Assembly: GCF_021699195.1 (NCBI RefSeq)
Contig: NZ_SSXE01000024.1
Span: forward strand, 1 to 64,000
Length of the DNA stretch: 64,000 bases
Direction: 5' to 3'
DNA from: Nonomuraea sp. MG754425
GTDB taxonomy: Bacteria; Actinomycetota; Actinomycetes; Streptosporangiales; Streptosporangiaceae
Shown: positions 22,562 to 31,130 of the stretch, piece by piece
Position numbering within the stretch: the first letter of the stretch is position 1
How the letters are laid out: each line of letters opens with the position of its first letter
Position numbers and translations under genes: made by a program
The notes under the pieces: model-generated
Seen by the model: the letters and a program-made list of their open reading frames with translations, nothing else
The model's database searches: none
What the model was told of the DNA's origin: nothing

Positions 22562-25500
22562 TCAGGGGGCGGTCATGGTGAACGTCCTGAGGGTGGTCTG
22601 CTTGACGGTGTTGCCGGCCGTGTCCCAGGCCTCGGCCTTCAGGCTGACCTGGCCGGGGCGGAGCCCCTTCAGCTTGGCGGTGTAGGTTCCGTCCTTGGCC
22701 CTCTTCAGGGTGGCGGGCTGCCAGCTCGCGCCGTCGTCGGTGCTCGCCCACACCCGCAACCCGGCGATCGCGGGCATCGCGGCGGCCGAGTCGGAATGGT
22801 AGGCCTCGACCGAGAAGCTGAGCTCGCCGCGCGCGGCCACGGTGTTGTCCAGCCGCAGCCGGTCACCCAGGTCGTAGCTGACGAACACCGCGGGCACGGG
22901 CCTGCACTGCTCCGCGTATCCCTGCATGAACCAGGAGGTGCAGTTGAAGCCGGGCTGGACGTGCTCCTTGCCGGGCGGTGCGGAGAACGTCCACTCGACG
23001 TCGTTCCCGGCGTACTTGGCGGTCAGCCGGTACGTGCCGGGTTCCTGCGCCAGGGTGAAGCGCGGGACCTTGGTGAACGGCCCGCCCCCCGGGGCGCTGG
23101 GGATCTCCACGCCGTCCCGGTAGAGGTGCAGGTCGTAGGCCGGAGCCAGGATCTCGCCCCTTCTCCAGAACCCGCTGGCGTAGTCCCTGCGCTCGCCGGT
23201 CCCCGACACCTCGAAGAAGCTGGCCCAGAGCTTGTTGCCCTGCACGCACAGGGCGCAGGTCATGTCCACGCCCTGCTTCTCCAGGATCCCGGCGGCGGGA
23301 TCGGCGAGCGCGGCGACCTTCGCCGGCACGGTGCCCGCCCCCGGCGTGCTCGGCAGCGCGAACCACTCCTGGGAGGTGCGGCCCGGCCGGTCGAACACGC
23401 TGCTGAGCCACCGGCTCTGCTCCGCGCTCGACATCCCCTGGGAGTGGATCACGTTGCGGTCGAGCGGCCAGATCCATTTGGGGCGGCTCTTCGGCCCGGT
23501 GATCGAGGTGTCGGCCGCCGCCTGGCCGACGGAGAACCTGTGCAAGTCGTCCTGCTTGTAGATGTAGTCCCATTCCTGGAACGGCGTCGGCTTGGCGGCG
23601 TGGACGTTGGTGTCGACCCGGGCCAGGTCGCGATCGCGCAGCGAGAAGCGCAGCGAGGCGGGGATGCGACCCTCGAAGTAGGGGGCGAGTACGTAGCTGT
23701 AGGGAGTCTCCGGCGTCCCCGACACCCGGATGGTGACCGGGGACTTCGCCGCCTGCTCGCTCAGCCGCAGGCCCTCGGCGCTGGACAGGTGGGCCAGGGG
23801 GATCCCGATGGGCTTGGGCTCTCCCGTGAACGGCAGTTGCCAGATCGGCAACGGGATCGGGCAGGGCGAGTCACGGATGGGGTAGACGGCGATCCCGGCC
23901 GCGCCGGCGTCCCTGATGGGGCCGATCCGCTCGATCTGCGCGCCGCATGACGCGTTGCCGAAGATGTCGCGGGAGTCCTCGGCGCCCATGAGGACGAGCT
24001 TTCCGCGCAGGTCGCGCCCGGCGAGCTCCTCGGGCCGTCCCAGGCCGACGTCGACCACCCGCAGGTCCTGAGTGCCGGTGAACGGCCGCCAGTCAGGGTG
24101 CGCGTCCACCTTCCCGTACCAGTGCAGGTTGGCCGCCGGGTGCAGGGTCGTCCCGCGCGGCTCGCGGACGCTCATCGCGATCTCCGACTGGCCGAGCACC
24201 CAGGCCGTGTTGAAGCGGAACGTCCCCTTCGTGACCTTTTTCGTGGGCAGCACCCACAGTCTGTCCCACGAGCCGATCGGCGTGCCGAAGAGGACGGTGG
24301 TGAGGTGTGCCTCGCCGCTCGCGGTGGTCCGCTGGAAGAACTGCGTGTAGTTGTTGTTCAGCGGCTCCGCGGGTCTCTGCGTGTCGAAGCGGATCTGGGA
24401 GGACTTGCGGGCGTCCAGGGTGATCTCGGTGTCGCCGGTGACGGTCACCTCGGGATCGACCAGCCAGGCGTGGTTGCTCCTGCTCTCGCCGTCCACCCAC
24501 TCCAGCAACTGCGTCACGCTGACGGTGCCGGCGGGGACCTTGGTGACGACCGTGCCCGGCCCCGTGATCATGTGCGGGCCGACTGAGCCCTTGTCGCCGT
24601 CGATGTCGAGGACGTCCTGGGCGATCGGGGTGCGTGGCTTGCCGTCGCGGTCGATCGAGTGGATGGTGAGATCGAACGTGGGCGCTTCGCGCACCGCGCC
24701 GACGGGCGTGGTCAGGTGGACGTCGCCGGCCTCGGCGACGACCGAGCCGGTGTATTTGCCGAGCCCCAGCCCGTCAGGGGAGAGCGTGAGTTCGGTTGTG
24801 GCGCTGCCCTTGGCCGGGACGGTGAGCGTGGCGTCCGCGACGGCGAGCCGGCCCTCGACCACGGTGCCGTTCGTGCTGCGCAGGCTGGGCTTCAGGGTGA
24901 GGGTGACCGGTTGGTCGCCGAGGTTGGTGTAGGCGAGTTCGCGGGTCAGCGGCGTGCCCGACTCGTCGAGTTGCCCGAAGTCCGCGTGCGCGGTGGCGGC
25001 GAAGACCTGCTGCGTGGTGGCGCGGGCCAGGTCCACCCGCCCGGCGCCCTGCTGGTAGACGTGGAGGCCGTCGTCCTTGGCCGTCGACATCAGCGCCGCC
25101 TTGAGCTGCGCCGCCTTCCAGTCCGGGTGCTCCTGCGCCAGGATCGCCGCCGCTCCCGCCACGTGCGGGGTGGCCATCGAGGTGCCTGACGCGCCGGTGT
25201 AGTGGTCGTCGACCGGCGTCCCCATCGTGGTGCCCGCGGCCCTGGCCGCGACGATGTTCGCGCCGGGCGCCGCGATGTCCGGCTTGAGCCCTCCGCCGAG
25301 GCGCGGGCCCTGGCTGGAGAAGTCCGCGAGCTTGTCGCTCTTGTCAACGGCGGCGACGGTGAGCGCGGACTCGGCGGCCCCCGGCATGTTGATCGTCTCC
25401 GCCGCGCCCAGGTTGCCCGCGGCGAGCACGAACAGGGTGCCGGTCTCCGCCGTGAGGTTGTCGACCGCCTGGCTGCCCGGGTCGGTGCCGTCGGTCGGGT

Positions 25501-26542
25501 CGCCGCCCAGGCTCATGCTGACGAGCTTCGCGCCGCTGTGCGCGGCCCACTCCATGCCCTCGATGACGCCGGACACCTCACCGCTGCCGGAGTTGTCCAG
25601 CACCTTCCCGACGATGAGCTGGGCGCCGGGCGCCACGCCCTTGTTCCTGCCGCCGGAGGCGGCACCGCTGCCGACGATGGTGGAGGCCACGTGGGTGCCG
25701 TGGCCGTGACCGTCCTGGACGTCCTGGCCCTCGATGAACGAGCGCGACTCCGTGACCTTCCCGGCCAGGTCGGGGTGCCCGGTGTCGATGCCGGTGTCCA
25801 GCACGGCCACCTTGACGCCGGTGCCGTCGAATCCGGCGGCCCAGGCCGCCGGTGCGCCGATCATCGGGACGCTCTCGGCCAGGTCGACCTTGACCTTGGC
25901 GTCCAGCCACACCTTGGAGATGCCGCCGCGCAGCGTGCCGGGTACCGCCGCCATGCCCCGCGCGGACGTCGGGACGGCCCGGACCGCCTGCCAGAACGTG
26001 GCCGCCTCGGCCTTGGCCACGTTCAGCCCGGAGGCGTGGATGCTCTCCAGTTGCGTGGTGGGGGCGCTGGCGGGGATGGCGTCCGCCGAGCTCCTGACCG
26101 AGGCGGCGGCGCTCGTCTTCGGGTACTGCACGATGACGGGGAACTGCTCGGTCCTGTCGTCGGTGTAGCCGTTCTCGGCCAGGTACTTGACGTTGAACAG
26201 CTCCTTGTCCACCCGCCCCGCCTGGACGGCGGGGTAGGCGTCCTCGGGCACCGTGTAGACGCCCTTCGGCCCCGACTGGGTGATCAGCGCGGGGCTGGTG
26301 CCGTCGGGCCTGGTGGCGGGCACGCGGTCGATCTGGTAGCGGCCGCCGCCGGTGTCGGTCAGCTTGACCTTGTCGCCGGTGATCAGGGTGATCTCGTACG
26401 GCTTGCTGGGCATGCCGTCCAGCGTCACCTCCTGGCCGGGCGGCGGCGCGGGCTGCTCGGCCCGCGCGGGAGCGGCCGCCGCCGACAGCGGCACGGCCGC
26501 GGTCGAGGCGGCCAGCGCCGCCACCAACCTGCGTAATCTCAC
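22562..26542 (-). CDS. Secreted subtilisin-like S8 serine protease, multidomain
   Basis: A 1326-residue exported protease. Signal peptide residues about 1-28 (RLRRLVAALAASTAAVPLSA). A propeptide-like region runs to about 235. The S8 domain has D249 (VAVLDTGID), H284 (HGHGTHVAS) and S455 (GTSMATPHVAG). About 850 further residues include Fn3-like and PA-type regions and end with a strand-rich domain (WASTDDGASWQPATL). The start is GTG 26542, close to GAGGA. It is 238 bp after a LAL regulator on the same strand, a candidate controller. Role: extracellular protein degradation. Confidence 0.92.
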   Translation of the reverse strand: MRLRRLVAALAASTAAVPLSAAAAPARAEQPAPPPGQEVTLDGMPSKPYEITLITGDKVKLTDTGGGRYQIDRVPATRPDGTSPALITQSGPKGVYTVPEDAYPAVQAGRVDKELFNVKYLAENGYTDDRTEQFPVIVQYPKTSAAASVRSSADAIPASAPTTQLESIHASGLNVAKAEAATFWQAVRAVPTSARGMAAVPGTLRGGISKVWLDAKVKVDLAESVPMIGAPAAWAAGFDGTGVKVAVLDTGIDTGHPDLAGKVTESRSFIEGQDVQDGHGHGTHVASTIVGSGAASGGRNKGVAPGAQLIVGKVLDNSGSGEVSGVIEGMEWAAHSGAKLVSMSLGGDPTDGTDPGSQAVDNLTAETGTLFVLAAGNLGAAETINMPGAAESALTVAAVDKSDKLADFSSQGPRLGGGLKPDIAAPGANIVAARAAGTTMGTPVDDHYTGASGTSMATPHVAGAAAILAQEHPDWKAAQLKAALMSTAKDDGLHVYQQGAGRVDLARATTQQVFAATAHADFGQLDESGTPLTRELAYTNLGDQPVTLTLKPSLRSTNGTVVEGRLAVADATLTVPAKGSATTELTLSPDGLGLGKYTGSVVAEAGDVHLTTPVGAVREAPTFDLTIHSIDRDGKPRTPIAQDVLDIDGDKGSVGPHMITGPGTVVTKVPAGTVSVTQLLEWVDGESRSNHAWLVDPEVTVTGDTEITLDARKSSQIRFDTQRPAEPLNNNYTQFFQRTTASGEAHLTTVLFGTPIGSWDRLWVLPTKKVTKGTFRFNTAWVLGQSEIAMSVREPRGTTLHPAANLHWYGKVDAHPDWRPFTGTQDLRVVDVGLGRPEELAGRDLRGKLVLMGAEDSRDIFGNASCGAQIERIGPIRDAGAAGIAVYPIRDSPCPIPLPIWQLPFTGEPKPIGIPLAHLSSAEGLRLSEQAAKSPVTIRVSGTPETPYSYVLAPYFEGRIPASLRFSLRDRDLARVDTNVHAAKPTPFQEWDYIYKQDDLHRFSVGQAAADTSITGPKSRPKWIWPLDRNVIHSQGMSSAEQSRWLSSVFDRPGRTSQEWFALPSTPGAGTVPAKVAALADPAAGILEKQGVDMTCALCVQGNKLWASFFEVSGTGERRDYASGFWRRGEILAPAYDLHLYRDGVEIPSAPGGGPFTKVPRFTLAQEPGTYRLTAKYAGNDVEWTFSAPPGKEHVQPGFNCTSWFMQGYAEQCRPVPAVFVSYDLGDRLRLDNTVAARGELSFSVEAYHSDSAAAMPAIAGLRVWASTDDGASWQPATLKRAKDGTYTAKLKGLRPGQVSLKAEAWDTAGNTVKQTTLRTFTMTAP

Positions 26543-26591
26543 GAGTCCTCGACTTTCCGCTCCGGGCCGGGGGCGCGCGGAGCAAGGGGGG

Positions 26592-26714
26592 TCAGACGGG
26601 TTCGAACCCGTCCGGCGGCCGGGGAGGTGCCCCGGCGCCAGACCCTTCCGGGTCCGGTTCGTGCTCGTCGTCGGCGTCCTGCTCGGCAGGAGCCGAAGGC
26701 TCGTCATCGGGCAT
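26592..26714 (-). CDS. Candidate acidic 40-aa ORF before the protease
   Basis: Reads MPDDEPSAPAEQDADDEHEP, then Gly/Pro-rich to FEPV. Very acidic, no TM. The RBS is weak (CTGGATCC), so it may be untranslated. Its 3' end contains an 18-bp perfect palindrome (26595-26612, GACGGGTTCGAACCCGTC) that could be an operator or hairpin. Position between the LAL regulator and the protease makes it worth noting. Low certainty. Confidence 0.3.
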   Translation of the reverse strand: MPDDEPSAPAEQDADDEHEPDPEGSGAGAPPRPPDGFEPV

Positions 26715-26780
26715 GGATCCAGCGTCGCCACGGCGGCACCGCGCGGGTATGGGGTGGCGTATGGGGAAAAATCCCCATCC

Positions 26781-29606
26781 TTAGCTGGGGAGGTGGCGGG
26801 CGAGTTCCGTCCGGGACCGGGCGCCGGCCTTGCGCATCGCGGCGCTGACGTGCTTGTCGACCGTCTTGGGCGACAGGAAGAGCTGCCTGGCGATCTCCTG
26901 GTTCGTCATCCCGGCGGCGGCGAGCCTGGCCACCTGGAGCTGGCGCGCGGACAGCCCGCCGTCCGCCCTGGGGCTCCGTCTGGGCGCGGTGGGCCGCAAT
27001 CCCCACCCGCGAGCCAGCCCGGTGACGCGGTCGAGGTCCCAGTCCGCGCCGAGAGTGGTGTAGGCGGCGATGGCCTGCCGTACGCACTCCTCGGCCGACG
27101 GATCGCCGAGCGCGAAGAGGCAGGCGGCCCGCCGCTCGGTGGCCAGGGCGGCCTCGTGGCCGGCGGGCAGCGCCGCGTAGGCGGTCGCCGCCGCGGCGAA
27201 CTCGGTGGCCGCCTCCGCCCAGCGCTCCGCCCCGCCGGCGAGCAGCCCGCGCGCGTGCGCCAGTGCCGGCACGGCGAGCGGCGCGTCCAGTCCCCGGACG
27301 CCCAGGCCGTACCGGCGGACCAGGTCGGCGGCCCCGCCCTCGTCCTGCGCCGCCAGGAGCGCCTCGACCGCCGCGGGCACGGCGCGTACGCCGACCGGCC
27401 ACAGGTCCCTGCGCTCCCATGACGCGAAGACCCCCGCCGTCTCCGCGACCGCCGCCCCGGGATCCCCGCGCGCGGTGTCCAGCCTGAGCAGCGCGGCGAC
27501 CGGCGCGGGCAGCGTGTCCAGGTCTCCGCGGACCCCGGCAGCCCTGATGATGCCGACCAGCGCGTCCCGGCCGGCGGCGGGGGCCAGGCACGCCGCCAGG
27601 CCGTCCAGGACCGTGCGGTGGTGCGGGAGGTCCGCGTAGTGCTCGCGCAGCGCCTCGATCTCCTCGCGCAGTCCCGCCCAGTCACCGCGGTAGTAGCGCG
27701 CCGAAGCGAGCTCGCAGCGCAGGCGCACCTTGTCGTGGTCGGGCGACCCGCTCTCGCCCAGGCCGGCGAGCGCGGTCGACAGCAGGTCGTACGCCGCCTC
27801 GTGGTGGCCGCTCGCCACGGCGCCCGCCGCGATGGACTTGTAGGCGCGGGCCACCTGCCTGCTGACGGGTTCCTCGCCGGCCTCCCGCAGGACGCGGCCG
27901 GTCAGCTCCGACCAGCGCGGGTCCCCGGCCACGGCGAACACCATGGCGACCTTGCCCAGCACGAACAGCCGCAGGCCCCCGTCGCCGTCCTGCGGGAGGG
28001 TGTCCAGGGCGCGTTCCAGCCAGGCCACCCGCTCGGCGAGCGGACGGTCGGCGGTGGTGGGGATGCCGAGCCCGACCATGGCCCAGGCGGCCAGCTCGGG
28101 ACGGTCACCGAGATCCTCGATCGCGTCGGCGAACGCCTGGCGCACGCGTAGCTGGTCCGTCCTGGTCAGGTCGATGTGGAGGGCGAGTTCGAGCCGGAGC
28201 TCGCCGCGTACGGTCCTGGGCAGGTCGTGGCCGAGCGCCTCGGCCAGCAGGTCCCCGATCGCCCGGACCCGGCCCGTGGCGCGGGCCGCCCTGCCCAGTC
28301 GCGTCGATAGCTCCGCCCGTCGTACGGGGTCCAGGGGGGCGTGCCGTAGCACGTCCTCCAGCAGGCGTACGGCCTCGGCGTCGTCGCCCAGGGCCAGCGC
28401 CCGGTCGGCGGCCGTGGCGGTCGCCGCCACCCAGGAGGTGATCCGGCCGGCGCCGCGCAGGTGATGCGCGATCTGCCCGTAGGGGACCGGGTGGAGCGCG
28501 CCGACCGCGGTGGCGGCGCGGGCGTGCATGGCCTGTCTGCGCCCGAGCGTGATCGCCGCGTAGGCGGCCTGGGCGGACAGGGTGTGACGGAACTCCACCA
28601 GCCCGTCCCGTTCCACCAGCAGGCCGGAGGCCAGCGCCTCGTCCGCTCCCGCCGCCCCCGGCGCCTCGTCCAGGTCCGCCACCTCGGCCAGCACGCTCAG
28701 GGGTACGGCCAGCCGCAGCACCGCCGCGGCCTCGACGACCGCGCGGGCCCGTGGCGGCAGGTGCGCCACCCGCTCCTGCACCGAGGCGCGCACCCCCGCG
28801 GGCACGTCGAGGCTCTCCAGCGCGCGCCTGGCCCAGCCGCCCTCCCAGCGGATCAGCGTCCCGCGGCTGCGCAGCAGCGCCAGCAGTTCCTGCACGGCCA
28901 GGGGCAGCCCCGACGCCCGGGAACGCAGATGCTCGGCGAACTCCGCCGACACGTGCTCCGTCTCCAGGATGGCCGCGGCCAGCGCACGGGTCTCGGCCAC
29001 GTCCAGTGGCGGCAGCGTGAGGGAGTCGGCGGTGACCGTGCTCGCGGCGCGCGATGTCACCGACCGCACCGCGGCCCCCGCCTCCTCGCCCCGGTAGGTG
29101 AGCACCACCGACAGCCCGTGCGGGAGCACCGTGACGAGGTAGGTGAGGAACTCGACCGTGAGCTCGTCGGCCCAGTGCAGGTCCTCCACCACCAGGACGG
29201 CGGGCCCGAGCGCGGACAGCACCTCGGCCAGCCCGCGGAAGAGCCGGTGACGCTCGGCCGCGCGGTCGTCGAGCGCGGGCGGCGCCTCGGGCAGGACGTC
29301 GCCGAGTTCGGGCAGCAGCGGCCGGAGCGAACCCGCGACCGGGGACAGCGGGGCGCCCGCCACGTCCGCGCCCCGCCCGCGCAGGGCCTCCACGATCGGG
29401 CCGAGCGGGAACGGCTCGCGGACCTGGGCACATCCGCCGATGAGGAACCGCCGGCTGGACCGGGCCGCGAGCTCGGCCACCAGCCGGGATTTCCCGATCC
29501 CGGCCTCGCCCTCGACCACGACCACCGACGGGGCGCAGGCCAGTGCGGCCTCCAGCCGCTCCAGCTCCCTGGCCCGGCCTACGAGGGGCGGTGGGACGGC
29601 CGCCAC
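26781..29606 (-). CDS. LAL-type LuxR-family ATPase transcriptional regulator
   Basis: A 941-residue large ATP-binding LuxR regulator. Walker A is GEAGIGKS (33-40) and Walker B is AVLVVEDLHWADEL (about 142-155). A long helical TPR-like middle follows (about 380-860). The C-terminal LuxR HTH (about 880-938) reads LSARQLQVARLAAAGMTNQE and SPKTVDKHVSAAMRKAG. These proteins act as pathway-level activators. The downstream same-strand neighbour is the S8 protease, so that gene is the first target to test. Confidence 0.92.
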   Translation of the reverse strand: MAAVPPPLVGRARELERLEAALACAPSVVVVEGEAGIGKSRLVAELAARSSRRFLIGGCAQVREPFPLGPIVEALRGRGADVAGAPLSPVAGSLRPLLPELGDVLPEAPPALDDRAAERHRLFRGLAEVLSALGPAVLVVEDLHWADELTVEFLTYLVTVLPHGLSVVLTYRGEEAGAAVRSVTSRAASTVTADSLTLPPLDVAETRALAAAILETEHVSAEFAEHLRSRASGLPLAVQELLALLRSRGTLIRWEGGWARRALESLDVPAGVRASVQERVAHLPPRARAVVEAAAVLRLAVPLSVLAEVADLDEAPGAAGADEALASGLLVERDGLVEFRHTLSAQAAYAAITLGRRQAMHARAATAVGALHPVPYGQIAHHLRGAGRITSWVAATATAADRALALGDDAEAVRLLEDVLRHAPLDPVRRAELSTRLGRAARATGRVRAIGDLLAEALGHDLPRTVRGELRLELALHIDLTRTDQLRVRQAFADAIEDLGDRPELAAWAMVGLGIPTTADRPLAERVAWLERALDTLPQDGDGGLRLFVLGKVAMVFAVAGDPRWSELTGRVLREAGEEPVSRQVARAYKSIAAGAVASGHHEAAYDLLSTALAGLGESGSPDHDKVRLRCELASARYYRGDWAGLREEIEALREHYADLPHHRTVLDGLAACLAPAAGRDALVGIIRAAGVRGDLDTLPAPVAALLRLDTARGDPGAAVAETAGVFASWERRDLWPVGVRAVPAAVEALLAAQDEGGAADLVRRYGLGVRGLDAPLAVPALAHARGLLAGGAERWAEAATEFAAAATAYAALPAGHEAALATERRAACLFALGDPSAEECVRQAIAAYTTLGADWDLDRVTGLARGWGLRPTAPRRSPRADGGLSARQLQVARLAAAGMTNQEIARQLFLSPKTVDKHVSAAMRKAGARSRTELARHLPS

Positions 29607-29808
29607 GGCCCACCCCTCTCGGCTGCCGAACGATCACCGGCCATTCAACTGCATCAATGACCAGATGTCACGAAAAGGGACGCTGGGACCGCCTTGCGGC
29701 GATCAGCGGCAACTGCCGTGCGACCACGCCGGGAACCGGGACGTCCGTCGCGATCCACCAGGCCCCGCCGTCGCGGGCGGCGGCTCCTTGACGGGTCCCC
29801 GGTTGGTT

Positions 29809-30765
29809 TCAGGTCCAGGTCATGTTGATCGAGTGTTCGAAGTTGATCCAGCCGGCGCGCTTGAAGGCGTTGGCCATGGGGACGTTCTCGAGGTCCGTGG
29901 ACGCGCGGATGCGGCGGACGTCCTCTTGCGTGCTGAGGACGCGGGTGCCTTCGGCGAGGATGTCGTCGATGTAGCCGTTGCCGCGGTGCTCGGGGAGTAC
30001 GGCGAGGTAGCCGATGACGGGGTTGTAGTCGTTGCGGCCCGGGGTGACGAAGCCCACCGGGTCGCCGTCCGGCAGGGTCGCGATCCGCCACCAGCCCTGG
30101 GGGCTGCGGTAGCGGGCGAGTTCGTCCTCGTAGTGTCTGACGGCTGCCTCGCGGGCGGGCATCCGGGTCAGGTCGCTTCTGCTGTGCGCGTCGAGCGTCC
30201 CGTCGAGGACCCGGGTCATCAGGGAGAGGAGTTCCTCGGTGTCGCGGACGGGGCGGAACGTCAGGCGTCCGGTCGGTTCGGGGATCGGGGTTCCGGGACG
30301 CCATTCCAGGCGGAGTCGTTCGACGAACAGGCGGGCGCCGGTCCGCTCCAGCGCGTTCATCCGGTCCTCGACCGGTCGCCTGGCCGCTTCGGCCTCGCGC
30401 CAGTCGGGCGGGACCATGCGGATGTAGTTGGGCGGGGCGGCGTCCGCCGGGACGACTTCGGCCATGGCGGCCCGCAGCAGCCGTTCGCCGAGGTCCACGC
30501 GCCGGCCGCGGTCCGCGATGGCGTCGTCGATGTCGAGGACGTCCAGGAGGAACGGTGTGTCGTCGCCCGCCTGGCTCCACCAGGCGGCCCTGGCCAGGAG
30601 GCGGTCGCCCTGGAGGGCGAACCACATCCACCCCGGCCGGCGGCGGCCGGCGGCGAGGTCGTCCGCCAGTTCCTCGTTGAGGAGGTAGGGCAGGCGGCAG
30701 AAAAGGTCGAGTTCGTCAGGCCCGGTGATCGGGCGGATGGTCAGGTCGTTCTGTTCCACGGTCAA
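29809..30765 (-). CDS. Double-domain GNAT acetyltransferase with leader ORF upstream
   Basis: A 318-residue protein with two GNAT-like halves. The N-terminal half (about 5-130) is degenerate. The C-terminal half (about 165-315) has the acetyl-CoA loop LAVLPEHRGNGYIDDIL and the motif B NVPMANAFKRAGW. The start is TTG 30765 with GGAG at 6-nt spacing; GTG 30759 is an alternative. A 17-codon ORF with a near-perfect RBS ends 36 bp upstream, behind two alternative hairpins, which suggests translation-dependent control as in some drug-resistance acetyltransferase or methylase genes. The substrate is unknown. Confidence 0.87.
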   Translation of the reverse strand: MTVEQNDLTIRPITGPDELDLFCRLPYLLNEELADDLAAGRRRPGWMWFALQGDRLLARAAWWSQAGDDTPFLLDVLDIDDAIADRGRRVDLGERLLRAAMAEVVPADAAPPNYIRMVPPDWREAEAARRPVEDRMNALERTGARLFVERLRLEWRPGTPIPEPTGRLTFRPVRDTEELLSLMTRVLDGTLDAHSRSDLTRMPAREAAVRHYEDELARYRSPQGWWRIATLPDGDPVGFVTPGRNDYNPVIGYLAVLPEHRGNGYIDDILAEGTRVLSTQEDVRRIRASTDLENVPMANAFKRAGWINFEHSINMTWT

Positions 30766-30801
30766 AGCACGCTCCGGGTGAGGGCGCTCGGCCGCCCCGG
30801 G

Positions 30802-30855
30802 TCAGACGTGGTCCGCGGCCCGGGAGGGCACGAGCACGGTGATCATGGCGATCAT
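30802..30855 (-). CDS. Putative 17-aa leader peptide of the GNAT gene
   Basis: Reads MIAMITVLVPSRAADHV and stop. AAAGGAGGGA, close to a perfect anti-16S match, lies 7-8 nt before the ATG, much stronger than the RBS of the GNAT itself. Stop to GNAT start is 36 nt. A segment at the end of the leader (GGCCGC) can pair with GCGGCC just after its stop, near the GNAT RBS. That it is a regulatory leader is inference. Confidence 0.6.
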   Translation of the reverse strand: MIAMITVLVPSRAADHV

Positions 30856-30876
30856 GGGCTTATCCCTCCTTTCGGT

Positions 30877-30911
30877 TGGTGGCCCCTGCTCTGGGTCGGC
30901 GGGGCCGACCA
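30877..30911 (-). promoter_or_regulatory. Mutually exclusive hairpins before the leader ORF
   Basis: Transcript hairpin 1: 30910-30905 with 30899-30894 (GGTCGG/CCGACC, 5-nt loop). Hairpin 2: 30911-30901 with 30886-30877 (TGGT-C-GGCCCC / GGGGCCACCA, one bulge, 14-nt loop). They share 30901-30910, so only one can form. Hairpin 2 ends 5 nt before the leader RBS. Confidence 0.55.
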
Positions 30912-31130
30912 CAAGGTTTATCCGATCGCCTGTTCCCGCGCAAACGTGTTCGTCGTGATCCGGCGGGACGTCCGCGCCGTCGTCAACGACCGAGGGGTCG
31001 TGACGGCGGGGGTCGATGAGGCCGTCAGTCTTCAGTATTTGTCCAGAAAGTCGCTTTAGCAGTAGTCGTTCGCCGCGGCGTGGTACCAATGTGTGCTTCT
31101 TCAACATCTGGTGCTCCAGGGAGAAATGTG

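Noticed and set aside
22448-23950. 500-codon plus frame antisense to the S8 protease
   Set aside because: Antisense shadow; the protease with its catalytic triad is the real gene.
29440-31059. 539-codon plus frame over the LAL start and the GNAT gene
   Set aside because: Antisense shadow of two well-supported minus-strand genes.
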